A stretch of 64,000 bases of DNA from Sporosarcina sp. Marseille-Q4943 (GTDB taxonomy: Bacteria; Bacillota; Bacilli; Bacillales_A; Planococcaceae). Shown piece after piece: positions 16,802 to 25,867 of this stretch. The notes beneath the pieces are model-generated. The model was not told the origin of the DNA. It worked only from the letters and a program-made list of their open reading frames with translations, and ran no database searches. Position 1 is the first letter of the stretch; each line of letters begins with the position of its first letter. Position numbers and translations under genes: made by a program. Location: positions 496,001 through 560,000 of the forward strand of contig NZ_CALSFT010000002.1 in NCBI RefSeq assembly GCF_943736995.1. The letters are read 5' to 3'.

Positions 16802-16948
16802 GGTGCCTGTGCAGGACACTATTCTGGTTATTCACTACAATTGTATATTTTGAAAAGTGAAAGTCAGCCATTTGGTGAAATGGCTGATTTTTGTTTGGGT
16901 TTTTATGCATGGAGGTGAATTGTCATAAATGTGTGGTGCACAGGCACC
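16802..16948 (+). repeat. 147-bp hairpin element, copy 2
   Basis: Begins GGTGCCTGTGCA and ends TGCACAGGCACC, exact complements. The central hairpin is at 16863-16888 (GTCAGCCATTT with AAATGGCTGAT). It starts 14 bases after the sigma pseudogene stop and is the same length as copies 1 and 3. Confidence 0.9.
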
Positions 16949-17053
16949 GCTTCTTAGGTAAAGATAAACTGGGTTTCACGAATCCTATGTTAAAATAATA
17001 GTTACAAAGCTGGTTCTGTATTAATAGGTAGAAAAAAATAGTTGGGGGAAAAA

Positions 17054-17668
17054 ATGAGCACACACGTATACTTAACAAGACACGGGGAAACTGTTTGGAA
17101 CACGAAGAAGCTTATGCAGGGGTGGAAGGATTCGCCTTTAACAGAGAAAGGGATAAAACAAGCAAGACAATTATCTCAAAGATTATCTGATGTCCCATTG
17201 AACGCTATTTATTCTAGTACGAGTGATAGGGCAGTGAACACTGCTGAAATAATTAAAGGGGAAAGACCCCTGGAAGTAATTAAAATTGACACTTTGAGAG
17301 AACTTTCCTTTGGAAGTTGGGAAGGTAAAACGTTTGATGAAAATGAAAAGCAAAGCCCCGAAGACTGGTTATCTTTTTGGGAAACTCCCCATCTTTTTTC
17401 AAATGATACAGTTGAACCCTTTATTAAAGTGCAAGAAAGAATGGTTAAAACAATAAACAATATAGTTAAACAGCATCCTTTTGATACTGTTTGTATAGTA
17501 TCTCATTCTATTGCGCTTCAACTACTGATGAATTACTTTGAAAATAATATGCTTGAAAATCTATGGTCTTCTCCAGCTATACCTTCAACAAGTTTAACTT
17601 TGGTTAAGATAAACAGTGTATCCAATGAGATTTTATTTAAATGTGATACCTCTCATTTGGAAGAGTAG
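17054..17668 (+). CDS. histidine phosphatase family protein
   Basis: A 204-residue phosphoglycerate-mutase-like phosphatase. The RHG motif (TRHGETVWN, catalytic His10) and the second histidine motif (IVSHSIALQ) are intact, along with SSTSDRAVNTAEII and LRELSFGSWEG. Such enzymes remove phosphate from small metabolites through a phospho-histidine; the substrate cannot be told from sequence. ATG at 17054 is used, with GGGGG 6 bases upstream; the frame opens 12 bases earlier. It appears to be a lone gene. Confidence 0.85.
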   Translation: MSTHVYLTRHGETVWNTKKLMQGWKDSPLTEKGIKQARQLSQRLSDVPLNAIYSSTSDRAVNTAEIIKGERPLEVIKIDTLRELSFGSWEGKTFDENEKQSPEDWLSFWETPHLFSNDTVEPFIKVQERMVKTINNIVKQHPFDTVCIVSHSIALQLLMNYFENNMLENLWSSPAIPSTSLTLVKINSVSNEILFKCDTSHLEE

Positions 17669-17728
17669 TACACAGGTTAAAGTTCATGATTTCAATAATA
17701 AGTAGATGATGCGAGATATTAGCGTAAG

Positions 17729-17757
17729 AAACGAACATCCGCATTGGATGTTCGTTT
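17729..17757. terminator. bidirectional terminator
   Basis: AAACGAACATCC pairs with GGATGTTCGTTT around a five-base loop (17729-17757). It separates the phosphatase gene from the convergent threonine dehydratase gene. Confidence 0.8.
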
Positions 17758-17792
17758 AAGGTACATCTTTTAACAAACTGAAGTATATCTAG

Positions 17793-18752
17793 TCACTCCG
17801 TGATACTTACAATCAATTGCTGAACTTTATCTAAATCTACATTTCCACCAGAAATTACAGTTACAATATTTTTATCTCGAATGTTCACTTTATTGAACAA
17901 AGCTGCTGCTACCGTCGTGGCGCTTGAAGGTTCGATCAGTTGTTTCGTCCGTTCCATAATAAAGCTGAAGGCCTGGCGGATTTCGTCTTCACTTACAAGG
18001 ACGAGGTCGTCTAGATATTTCGTCAGTACAGGGAAGGTTAGATCGCCTGGCTGGTTCGTTCGTAATCCATCCGCAATGGTAGGGGCAGCTTCGATTGCGG
18101 TGATTTTCTTGTTTTGCATTGATAGGTAAGTGTCATTTGCGAGCTCAGGCTCTACACCAATCACTTTGATTTTCGGGTTCGTTTCTTTGATGGCAGTGAG
18201 GATTCCGGAGAGAAGGCCACCGCCTCCGATAGGGACAATGATAGCGTCGATATGTTCCACCTGGTCCAAAATTTCTAATCCAACCGTTCCTTGCCCTGCC
18301 ATAATGAATGGGTCGTCATAAGGCGGAATGAATACGCCGTTTTCTTGGTCGGCAATTTCCTGTGCTCTTGGTAATCGCTCCGCGGAAGTCGTCCCGCACA
18401 TTTCGACCTTGCCATTGTAAGCCTGGATTGCATTCACTTTGCACTTGCTAACATCTTCAGGGACGACAATTGTCGCTGGAACTCCATATTTATTTGCAAC
18501 ATAGGCAACTGCTTGCCCGTGGTTGCCTGATGATGCTGCTGTCACATACTTCGCACCGTTTTCAATCTCATGGATGACTTTATTGCTTGCGCCTCGTATT
18601 TTAAATGAACCTGTCTTTTGTAAGTGCTCCGCTTTTAAAAACAGCTGATTTCCACAAAGTTTTGAGAGCTGCTCTGATTGTAGAATCGGCGTGATATGCG
18701 CGATATCGCTAATTCGTTCTCTGGCATCATTAACATCTTGTAAAGAAATCAT
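17793..18752 (-). CDS. threonine/serine dehydratase (catabolic type)
   Basis: A 319-residue fold-type II PLP enzyme that would deaminate L-threonine to 2-oxobutanoate (or serine to pyruvate). The PLP lysine is Lys51 in GSFKIRGA; the substrate loop SSGNHGQ is at 74-80 and the phosphate-binding GGGGLLSG follows. There is no C-terminal ACT-like regulatory domain, so it is of the catabolic TdcB or serine-racemase/threo-hydroxyaspartate lyase size rather than biosynthetic IlvA. A GGGTTGGGA element lies before the ATG. It stands alone. Confidence 0.88.
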   Translation of the reverse strand: MISLQDVNDARERISDIAHITPILQSEQLSKLCGNQLFLKAEHLQKTGSFKIRGASNKVIHEIENGAKYVTAASSGNHGQAVAYVANKYGVPATIVVPEDVSKCKVNAIQAYNGKVEMCGTTSAERLPRAQEIADQENGVFIPPYDDPFIMAGQGTVGLEILDQVEHIDAIIVPIGGGGLLSGILTAIKETNPKIKVIGVEPELANDTYLSMQNKKITAIEAAPTIADGLRTNQPGDLTFPVLTKYLDDLVLVSEDEIRQAFSFIMERTKQLIEPSSATTVAAALFNKVNIRDKNIVTVISGGNVDLDKVQQLIVSITE

Positions 18753-19238
18753 GTTGTCCCAACCCTTCTATGGTAATTAGTAAAAGCATACCGTTCGGCA
18801 TGCTTTCCCCCAATCTACTATTCCCTTTTCTATCTCTTAATTCTAACATGCCCGCAACGAACGCATTTGTTGGAATAGTAGCTAATCCGATGGTACCCGG
18901 ACAGCTTGCACATCCATTTCCCCCATAGCTTGGCCATACGATACCCCTTTCCTTGAATGTATAGCGTGTAAAAGGTTGTGCATTATGTGAATATTAACAC
19001 TTCCATTATACACTTTGTAAACATATTTACCTATAAAATTAGAGAAATATTTATCGGGTAGATTCGACTGCATATTTCGACCTAAAATGACAGGGGGAAG
19101 GTGCTTCTTGTTAATGCAACTGAACGTGATTTATTCAATGAAAGAAGTTTCCATGCGAATGGTAGTTGTTTGCGAGACTTTAGAACTGATTATTTCGACC
19201 GATATAAGGGATAAAGATGTAAGGGAGAAGGTGTTTCT
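18753..19238. other. intergenic region between divergent genes
   Basis: No supported gene. A 37-codon frame starts at GTG near 19101 but has no family match. The sequence around 19072-19110 (TTTCGACC, then GGGGGAAGGTGCTTCT) resembles that at 19194-19238 (TTTCGACC, then GGGAGAAGGTGTTTCT), so part of the leader of the protease gene seems to be duplicated. No T-box or other riboswitch signature was found upstream of the dehydratase. Confidence 0.4.
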
Positions 19239-20585
19239 GTGTTTTGTTCGGGATGCGGGTTTAAAAATGCTCAGGATGCAAATTTTTGCGGGAGTTGCGG
19301 TAAGCCGATGCGGAAGAAGAGCCATACAGGATGGATGCTGCTGGTCATTTTTGTATGTCTCTGTGTGCTTGGCGGAGTGGGATATGCGTTCATTCAAATC
19401 AATAAAGAGGAAGCAGTGAAAACAACGACGCTAGCGGATGCAAATCCAAAAGAAGAGCCTGTCGCTCAACCGGTCCATATCATTGAACGGGAAGTTGCGG
19501 AACGTCCTAAAAATCAGCCGATTGAAAAAGAGAAAACAGCTCTTATTGAGGAAACATTGCCGCGGGTATTTACAATTGTGACGACGGATAGTCTCGGTTC
19601 AGGTTTTCTGTATGCCAAGGGCGGTTTTATTGTCACGAACGCGCATGTCGTATCGGGCTATACAGATGTGAAAGTGAGGAATTCGGTCGGCCGGGAAGCC
19701 CCTGGGAAGGTGATCGGGATCTCTGATACATATGATATCGCACTTATCCAGTCGGATGCGTATAAAGATATCAATCCGCTTAAGGCAGAAGTCAATGAAA
19801 CGAAAGTCGGCACTGAAGTGATCGCTTTAGGCAGCCCAAATGGATTGGAAAACACCGCTTCTGTCGGTTATTTGACAGGTGTGGGCAGAGATATCAGGAG
19901 CGAGTTCGTCTATGAAAAAGCGTATCAAGTCGATGTGCAGATTGAATCCGGCAGCAGCGGCGGGCCTTTGATTGACGCCAAGACGGGGAAAGTGATTGGC
20001 ATCAATTCGCTTTTGCTCGAAAAAAATAGGCGTATTGGTTTCTCCATTCCTTTGTACACGATGACGTATTTAATCGATGACTGGATTAAAAATCCGATGA
20101 ATGAGAGGCAGGTCGCATCCGTTTTTGGTGTGTACGATGACTATGGGGCTTCGAATTTCTACAATAATGATTCCTATGATGACGACTCTAGTCAAGACGA
20201 AGTTGAAGAGTACGAAGGGGACGTCTACTTTTACGAAGGATGGCTGCAGGAATTCATTCTGGAATTCCGGACCGTCTATGAGGAAGCCTTGTATAACGAA
20301 AACTTTTACGAGATCGAGCAATATTTATTGCCGGGAAGCCGTGCATATAAAGAGTTTGATGACTATTTCGATGAGATTTCCGGTGAAGGCATGCGCTTCG
20401 ATTTTATTGAGAATAGCGTAACGGAAGTAATCATCTATGATGAACATGCACTTGTTTCCACATACGAAACGCTCAACTTCCGCAATAAAGCGGGGAATGA
20501 AAAGTATTATGTGAAAGAGAAAAATTATGAAGTCGTTATTCACACGGACGGTACTTACAGAATACGCGATGTGAGTAACAGGTGA
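19239..20585 (+). CDS. membrane-anchored HtrA-like serine protease with N-terminal zinc ribbon
   Basis: A 448-residue protein: zinc ribbon with Cys3, Cys6, Cys17 and Cys20, one membrane helix (about 31-52), linker, then a trypsin-like protease. The catalytic triad is His136 (TNAHVV), Asp166 (TYDIALI) and Ser240 (GSSGGPL). There is no PDZ domain; instead residues from about 330 form an acidic segment and an NTF2-like/TcaA-like C-terminal domain. It should face the cell surface and cut misfolded or signal proteins. GTG at 19239 is taken as the start because it gives the typical zinc-ribbon beginning MFCSGCG, with GGGAG upstream. It has its own terminator. Confidence 0.85.
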   Translation: MFCSGCGFKNAQDANFCGSCGKPMRKKSHTGWMLLVIFVCLCVLGGVGYAFIQINKEEAVKTTTLADANPKEEPVAQPVHIIEREVAERPKNQPIEKEKTALIEETLPRVFTIVTTDSLGSGFLYAKGGFIVTNAHVVSGYTDVKVRNSVGREAPGKVIGISDTYDIALIQSDAYKDINPLKAEVNETKVGTEVIALGSPNGLENTASVGYLTGVGRDIRSEFVYEKAYQVDVQIESGSSGGPLIDAKTGKVIGINSLLLEKNRRIGFSIPLYTMTYLIDDWIKNPMNERQVASVFGVYDDYGASNFYNNDSYDDDSSQDEVEEYEGDVYFYEGWLQEFILEFRTVYEEALYNENFYEIEQYLLPGSRAYKEFDDYFDEISGEGMRFDFIENSVTEVIIYDEHALVSTYETLNFRNKAGNEKYYVKEKNYEVVIHTDGTYRIRDVSNR

Positions 20586-20591
20586 TGATAG

Positions 20592-20634
20592 GTATCAGGT
20601 ACCCGTAATTGTGCGGGTGCCTGATACTTTTTTC
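20592..20634 (+). terminator. intrinsic terminator of the protease gene
   Basis: A 14-base-pair stem (20592-20605 with 20614-20627, one G-U pair) and TTTTTT. It contains GTGCCTG but lacks the rest of the 147-bp element. Confidence 0.9.
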
Positions 20635-21064
20635 ATTTGTCGTCTTTAATGATTACATTCGCCAATCCGTTTTCTTCGAATTCCCTCTCGTAACGGTCTT
20701 CGATTTCACATAATCTGCGGAAACGGTCGTCTAGTGTGTCATACGCTATCCCTTCTTGATCAAGATCTCTCTTGGCTAGGTAACCGGACAGTTTTTCCCA
20801 GAATACGTGTTCTTCATTGTCATCAATGATTGGATGCAGCTGATTTTCGAACTCTTGTGATGGGTAAAAGCCGTTTAATTCCCGTTCGTAGGGGACTAAG
20901 TCCTCGTAACCCATGTCCTTCGCATGTGAGCAAATATATTGGAACAGCTCCTCATAGTCGACAAATCGATCGTCGTGGGATCGGGCTGAATTCGCTGTCC
21001 ATTCTCCTAAAAAGGCGAGATCCAGCAACGTTTTGAATTGCTTTTTCGTGAAGTTGATATTCAT
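20633..21064 (-). CDS. hypothetical acidic protein
   Basis: A 143-residue soluble acidic protein starting MNINFTKKQFKTLLDLAFLG. It is predicted to be mostly helical, with an aromatic-rich centre (ELNGFYPSQEFENQLHP) and a charged C-terminus. Similar proteins are common in Bacillales without known function; none is recognised by name. ATG at 21064 is chosen with AGGAG 9 bases upstream. Its stop overlaps the end of the convergent terminator of the protease gene. Confidence 0.6.
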   Translation of the reverse strand: MNINFTKKQFKTLLDLAFLGEWTANSARSHDDRFVDYEELFQYICSHAKDMGYEDLVPYERELNGFYPSQEFENQLHPIIDDNEEHVFWEKLSGYLAKRDLDQEGIAYDTLDDRFRRLCEIEDRYEREFEENGLANVIIKDDK

Positions 21065-21152
21065 TTGCACAGTCTCCTAGGTTGGTTTTTAGTTATTTTA
21101 CCATAGGAGGTTGTGGGCTGCTGAGCAATGAACTGCAGAATACCCTCAACCC

Positions 21153-21950
21153 TCATGACATCAGCTTAGCTTCAACCGGCACATAAAACAGCATGAACAT
21201 ATCCTTGAAATACGTCTCCTCCACCAACTTGTCCAAAACGCCTTTAAAATACCCCGGCAAATTGCGGATCGCCTTCTTTTTCGTCGCCATCACAGTGATC
21301 ATCAATGCACGATAGGCAAGGTCTTCAAAGACATGCTTATCGTCTTGATAGATTTCGTATTTCAACATGCGTCCAGAGATGGCCCTGTGAATTCCGTAGA
21401 ACTCACGGGCCAATTTTGTATCTCCGATTGTTGTGGCAAGCAGATCTTTCATTCGACTGAATAGACTTGTGGATAACTTTGACGGTTCCACAGGAGACGT
21501 GTAGTTAAGATCTTTAGATTTTAATAGAGATTTAGAAAGTAGAGCTTCGGTTTCGGATTTCGGCTCGTTTTCCTTGTTATCATGCGGTTTGTCGTCATCA
21601 TCCCGGTCGTTCATTTTCCCCTGGTCATTGAACGGTAAAATGATGTAAATGTTCGCGCCAAGCCCGCTCATGACTGGACGGATGTAGTGGACTTTTTCGA
21701 TGATCTCTAGCTTAACGAGCTTACGGATCGCGCGTCTGACCGTTACGTTTGATTTCCCCGTAGCTTCTTCAATCGTTCCGTGCTTCAAATGAGCTGCCCC
21801 GTATTTCACTGAATAGCGACGAATGACGTCAAGCACTAGGCGGTCCGATTTCGTCAGATTGTCCCAGTGTAGTGATAAATGCTGTTCCGCAGCTGTGTCC
21901 ATTTCATCGATAGTGGCGAAGCGTGCGTATTCCTTTAGATAGTGTGTCAT
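21153..21950 (-). CDS. HTH-domain protein, full-length paralogue
   Basis: A 265-residue protein. Residues 1-110 are a winged-helix domain (LTKSDRLVLDVIRR, then GTIEEATGKSNVTVRRAIRK, then GLGANIYIILPF) closely matching the short paralogue at 15000-15365. A charged linker rich in D, N and K (115-165) joins it to a helical C-terminal domain (LARE, YLAYRALMIT-like, LPGYFKGVLDKLVEE) resembling that of replication-associated HTH proteins from Bacillus plasmids and chromosomes. It probably binds DNA; the target is not known. The ATG has AAGGGGG upstream, inside the conserved block that both paralogues share. Confidence 0.75.
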   Translation of the reverse strand: MTHYLKEYARFATIDEMDTAAEQHLSLHWDNLTKSDRLVLDVIRRYSVKYGAAHLKHGTIEEATGKSNVTVRRAIRKLVKLEIIEKVHYIRPVMSGLGANIYIILPFNDQGKMNDRDDDDKPHDNKENEPKSETEALLSKSLLKSKDLNYTSPVEPSKLSTSLFSRMKDLLATTIGDTKLAREFYGIHRAISGRMLKYEIYQDDKHVFEDLAYRALMITVMATKKKAIRNLPGYFKGVLDKLVEETYFKDMFMLFYVPVEAKLMS

Positions 21951-21956
21951 GTTTAT

Positions 21957-22010
21957 TTCCCCCTTTATCCTCTATATAGAGGGGAGGGGTCAGGAGGGAT
22001 ACTTTTTGGG
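21957..22010 (-). promoter_or_regulatory. conserved upstream block of HTH gene, copy B
   Basis: Nearly identical to 15371-15424. The palindrome CCTCTATATAGAGG (21969-21982) is perfect here. Conservation of the whole leader, beyond the ribosome binding site, suggests a shared operator, possibly for autoregulation by the HTH proteins. Confidence 0.65.
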
Positions 22011-22042
22011 GGAAATAAATTAAAAGTTATATTTTGAGCATT

Positions 22043-22077
22043 AAAAAACAGGTGAAAGAATACAATCCTTCACCTGT
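22043..22077 (-). terminator. intrinsic terminator of the GDPD gene
   Basis: ACAGGTGAA (22049-22057) pairs with TTCACCTGT (22069-22077); on the minus strand a six-base T-run follows. It lies 12 bases after the stop codon. Confidence 0.88.
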
Positions 22078-22089
22078 GCCGAACGATAG

Positions 22090-24414
22090 TTACTCTACTA
22101 TTACTTCAACCGGTTCTCCAACAATATTCCATTCTGTTCCAAGCATCTCGAATGTGTGCTTCACAAACACTTGGGCTGTTCCAGGGGAAACAGCTTCAAT
22201 CGTATTTCCATCCAGCCTGACGACGCCATTGTCTTCTGCAACGAATAGTTCTGAGGCGATATTCTCTTTTTTAACCGTGCGGAAATTGACAAAGGCTTTT
22301 GCTTGTACTGTTGATGTTTTTCCTTGCTTCAGATTGATTTTCTTGATAGGTGTTTCGAGCTTGATCGGTGAATCTGTCAGCCATTGCATGTAGTCTGTGA
22401 TCGGGCCGACGAGTCCTTCGGCTAGTTTATCACGGAATGGCTCTTCGGCACGGAATGTCCAGTGCATTGTAAGTAAGCCGCGTTGGCGCATGTACGTGAG
22501 GAATTCTTGATACGTACTGCCGTAGCTAGCATTCAATGTGACATTATGAGATGTTCCGTAATCCATCATCTTTTGGGCGTTTTTAATCTTTGCCTCTGTC
22601 GTTCCAGGTACTGCGGCAGAATACAGATAGCCGACAGGGATTTCAGGTTTCAGTTCGTTAGCAACAATCATGCTGCCTAAGTCGAAGTTTTGAAGTACAA
22701 CTTGGTCGACCATTCCTTCTTCCTCGATTTCCTTAATTACCTGTTCCTCGAAGCCTGCACCTTTCAATTCTACGAGAAGGATGACGTCTTTCCCTTTGAA
22801 TTCTTGAAGAAACTCTTTGAATGTCGGCACTTGCTCTCCAGTAAATTCTTCACTGAACTTGATGCCTGCATCGAGTTGACGGATTTCTTCGAACGTCAGA
22901 TCGCTGACTGCACCGGTTCCATTTGTCGTTCGGTTTACCGTTAGGTCATGCATGATGATTAGGTGACCATCTTTCGTCAATTGTAAATCCGTTTCGATTT
23001 GGTCTGCGCCCAGCTCATAAGCGAGTCGGTAGCCTGCCATCGTGTTTTCAGGGGCAAGTGAAGGTACTCCGCGGTGGGCGGCAACAATCGGTCTTTTAAC
23101 GATTGTGTTTTCAGGATAGTTCCCGAGCGCCTCAATGGAAGTGGCAGGGTTATCGGTGATGATGCCGTCCGCTCCTGTATGGATGAGCGCATGCACACTA
23201 TTTTCATCTACTGCACCGATTCCCCATACTGCCACCATCCTTGTATGCAAGTAATGGACGTTTTCCGCATCAAGCAGTTTCTCCGGAACTAATGCCACTT
23301 TTGCATTGTTTGCATGGACTGTCTGGACGAGCTCATTCAGGTCATGCTTGTTGAATGAATTTTTCGTGTAGACGATACCACCTCTTGCGGTTGGCATCAG
23401 GTTTGTAATTGTTTTCACGATTTCTGGCTGGGACGAGACAATATGGACGTCTGTCGTCAGTGAAGCTTCCAAGCTATCGATGATTGCTCCTTCAATGCCA
23501 TTTTTTTCGATATGCAAAATAGGAATATGCTTGTTTTGTACGTTAACCAGTGCATCACGTAGTGGCATGCCATTCGTTATCAATTCACCAGCGCTATTTT
23601 GTTCAACTTTTAGAAGAACAGATGCCGTATTTGAAGATTGTGCAGCGGACAAGGTTTTCCCGATTAACGTAGGCGCGTTAACAATATTCGTCTTCGGTTC
23701 TTGTGGAAGGAATGCGCCTGCGTTTTCAACTGGGGGTAATTCCTCTTCGAACGTTGATACCTTAACGTTATCGAATAGGACAGTAGATCCGTTCGCTTGG
23801 AAACCGATATCTCCGTTAAGCAAGCCGGACGCCTGATCTGTATTGATCACAAGTTTGTTATTAATGAATTGCTGGACACGGTTATTACTCGCAATGATTT
23901 TAATGCGGTAAGTCTTGTTATACTCGAATTTTTCCGTGAAAAATGTTGCCTCGGGAACAACCCATTTGTTTTGGGCATTCCGCTCTGCAAATTCCGCTCC
24001 GTTTAGAGCTGTAGTTCCTCTCCGAATTGCGAATTGATAATATGGGTAATCTGTCGATTGCACACGAAACATCATAGATGCCCAGCGTGTATCCTCTACT
24101 GCAGAAACGAAAGTCATATCCGCCTCAAAAATGATGTTGCCATTTTTATCAGGGAGCGGCACAAGCACTCTTGCTGGTGAAGCTGACGAAGGCGAGGATA
24201 ATTCCAACTTTCCATTCTCAATAGAAGCTTGTCCTTGAATGACACTCCAACCTTCCGGCAGTCCACCTTCCAATTGGTCAAAGTCTTCTTCGACTAAAAC
24301 AGCCTGTTCCGCACTTGCCAAATTGCCTGTTCCGAACAAATAGCCGATACCCCCCACCATTGCGATGACTGCAAGGGTGATCCACTTCATAAACCCATTT
24401 CTTTTGTTCTTCAT
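22090..24414 (-). CDS. secreted/membrane-anchored glycerophosphodiester phosphodiesterase, multidomain
   Basis: A 774-residue protein exported by an N-terminal hydrophobic segment (about 8-30). Residues 40-220 form a concanavalin/LamG-like sandwich (VLVEEDFDQLEGGLPEGW start). A weaker GDPD-like region follows, and then the catalytic GDPD barrel: His447-Arg448-Gly449 in AAHRGVP, ENTMAGY, QIETDLQLTKDG and His489 in IIMHDLT. The C-terminal 75 residues look like an Ig-like (Big_2) module (VEAVSPGTAQVFVKH). It should release glycerol-3-phosphate and an alcohol from lipid head groups or teichoic acid outside the cell. ATG at 24414 has GGAGG 7 bases upstream. It is divergent from an ABC importer operon, which fits import of its product. 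Confidence 0.88.
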   Translation of the reverse strand: MKNKRNGFMKWITLAVIAMVGGIGYLFGTGNLASAEQAVLVEEDFDQLEGGLPEGWSVIQGQASIENGKLELSSPSSASPARVLVPLPDKNGNIIFEADMTFVSAVEDTRWASMMFRVQSTDYPYYQFAIRRGTTALNGAEFAERNAQNKWVVPEATFFTEKFEYNKTYRIKIIASNNRVQQFINNKLVINTDQASGLLNGDIGFQANGSTVLFDNVKVSTFEEELPPVENAGAFLPQEPKTNIVNAPTLIGKTLSAAQSSNTASVLLKVEQNSAGELITNGMPLRDALVNVQNKHIPILHIEKNGIEGAIIDSLEASLTTDVHIVSSQPEIVKTITNLMPTARGGIVYTKNSFNKHDLNELVQTVHANNAKVALVPEKLLDAENVHYLHTRMVAVWGIGAVDENSVHALIHTGADGIITDNPATSIEALGNYPENTIVKRPIVAAHRGVPSLAPENTMAGYRLAYELGADQIETDLQLTKDGHLIIMHDLTVNRTTNGTGAVSDLTFEEIRQLDAGIKFSEEFTGEQVPTFKEFLQEFKGKDVILLVELKGAGFEEQVIKEIEEEGMVDQVVLQNFDLGSMIVANELKPEIPVGYLYSAAVPGTTEAKIKNAQKMMDYGTSHNVTLNASYGSTYQEFLTYMRQRGLLTMHWTFRAEEPFRDKLAEGLVGPITDYMQWLTDSPIKLETPIKKINLKQGKTSTVQAKAFVNFRTVKKENIASELFVAEDNGVVRLDGNTIEAVSPGTAQVFVKHTFEMLGTEWNIVGEPVEVIVE

Positions 24415-24666
24415 CCCACTTCCTCCTTTCGAATTAGATTGCCACTCTAGCAACCTAGGAAGCAATCGGATAGAAGTATACATGATTCTTAATTATTTGA
24501 AAGTTGAATTAACAAAATGACAACAATAATAATTCTATATAACCTAGATAGCACAAAAGTTAGGAACTTAGGAACTAGTTTATCTAATAGGGTTTTAGTT
24601 TTAAAATAGCTGAAATATGGAAGTGAATGAAGGGTGCAAATAGTCTCAAAAGAAAGTAATTAACTA

Positions 24667-24694
24667 TTGCAATTATATGAATCTACTGTATACT
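24667..24694 (+). promoter_or_regulatory. sigma-A-type promoter of the ABC importer operon
   Basis: TTGCAA (24667-24672), 16-base spacer, TATACT (24689-24694). The transcript would begin near 24701 and so include the whole terminator leader that follows. Confidence 0.7.
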
Positions 24695-24713
24695 ATGGGT
24701 AGTTGAATATAGG

Positions 24714-24789
24714 CAGAGACGATGAGATGAAAGCCTAAAGTGTAAGCCCTTTCCTGAAAAGGGGTTCATTTGGCGTTCTTCTCTTTTTT
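24714..24789 (+). promoter_or_regulatory. terminator leader, probable GlpP antitermination target
   Basis: GAAAGCCTAAA (24729-24739) pairs, with one bulge and one mismatch, with TTTGGCGTTC (24769-24778), enclosing a small CCCTTT/AAAGGG hairpin and followed by a TTCTCTTTTTT tract: an intrinsic terminator before the first gene. Just ahead, CAGAGACGATGAGATGAAAG resembles CGGAGATTATGAGAAAAG in front of the glpD terminator. Shared sequence in these two leaders suggests both are read through with GlpP and glycerol-3-phosphate. Confidence 0.65.
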
Positions 24790-24819
24790 CTTGCCTAAAA
24801 AAATATTAGGGGGATTTTC

Positions 24820-25851
24820 ATGAAAAGATTTGGTGGATTAGCTGCTAGCGTCCTGTTGGCAACAGGATTGTTAGCCGGTTGTGCAGGGGGAGCATCAGAA
24901 GGCGGAGGAGATGGCAAAGGGGGCAGGATTACTCTTTATTCACCGGAAACACCTGACTTTACGAAGGAGTTGGCTCAGAAATATGAGGAGCTACATGGCG
25001 ATAAAGTCGATGTGCACTACGCTGGAACGAATATCCTTGTCAATCAGATGATGGCAGAGAAGGACAACCCGAAAGCAGACGTTTGGTACGGAGGGGGAGG
25101 TATCCTTCCTTTTGAGGCTGCAGTAGATCGCGGAATTCTTGCTTCGTATATCCCGGATTTCGCCGCAGATTGGGATGTTGTTGAAAATGGCATTAAATTA
25201 AAGCACCAAGATGGAAAGTATGTCGGCGTTGAACTTTTCGTTTTAGGATTTTCTTATAATACAGATTTAGTTTCTGAAGAAGAAGCGCCGAAGACGTGGG
25301 CAGATTTGCTTGATCCAAAATGGGAAGGGAAAATTCAATTCCCGAACCCTGCAGCATCTGGTACAGCAACTCTAATGGTTATGGACCAAATGATGCAACA
25401 AGGTGAAGACAAAGCATGGGAGTACTTCGAAAAGCTTGTAAAGCAAGCAAACTCGATTCCTGACTCCGGATCAGCTCCAACTAAAGCGGTAGCGATGGGT
25501 GAAGCTCATATCGGTGTTGGTTTTGACTTCATGGCTTATGAGCAAAAAGCAAAAGGTGAAACGGTAGACTTCATCGTTCCTGATAAAACGCCGGTGCTCG
25601 TTAACCCTGCAACATTGATTGAAGGCGGTCCGAATGCTGAAGGCGGTAAGAAGTTCATGGATTTCCTTCTATCTAAGGAAGCTCAACAAATCATGGCGGA
25701 TTGGTACCACATTCCAATCAATCCTGACGTTGAGTCAAAAACGCCATTGACGCTTGAAAAAGTAAAAGCGCATGCTGTGGATTTAGATATTGATTGGGTG
25801 AATGAAAACTACGACCGTGTTCGTAATGAATGGAAAGACAAATTTCAATAA
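24820..25851 (+). CDS. ABC transporter substrate-binding lipoprotein (AEP/iron-type fold)
   Basis: A 343-residue lipoprotein (lipobox LLAGC, Cys21) of the extracellular solute-binding family 1/PhnS-like group. Typical segments are RITLYSPETPDFTKEL, ADVWYGGGG, GFSYNTDLV, PKTWADLLDPKWEGKI and GVGFDFMAYEQ. Homologues are named for 2-aminoethylphosphonate or Fe(III), but the family cannot be assigned a ligand by sequence. Here the neighbours (GDPD, HAD phosphatase, GlpP, GlpD) and the leader point to glycerol-3-phosphate or a glycerophosphodiester. First gene of a four-gene operon. Confidence 0.85.
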   Translation: MKRFGGLAASVLLATGLLAGCAGGASEGGGDGKGGRITLYSPETPDFTKELAQKYEELHGDKVDVHYAGTNILVNQMMAEKDNPKADVWYGGGGILPFEAAVDRGILASYIPDFAADWDVVENGIKLKHQDGKYVGVELFVLGFSYNTDLVSEEEAPKTWADLLDPKWEGKIQFPNPAASGTATLMVMDQMMQQGEDKAWEYFEKLVKQANSIPDSGSAPTKAVAMGEAHIGVGFDFMAYEQKAKGETVDFIVPDKTPVLVNPATLIEGGPNAEGGKKFMDFLLSKEAQQIMADWYHIPINPDVESKTPLTLEKVKAHAVDLDIDWVNENYDRVRNEWKDKFQ

Positions 25852-25867
25852 TTAAGGGTGAATATGT

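Noticed and set aside
18753..19080. T-box leader before the threonine dehydratase
   Set aside because: The conserved T-box antiterminator sequence (GGGTGGNACCGCG type) was not found.
19101..19214. 37-codon frame before the protease gene
   Set aside because: No motif or family; explained better as duplicated leader sequence.
20592..20634. Possible fifth copy of the 147-bp element because of GTGCCTG
   Set aside because: Only a plain terminator hairpin; the internal blocks and terminal 12-mers are missing.
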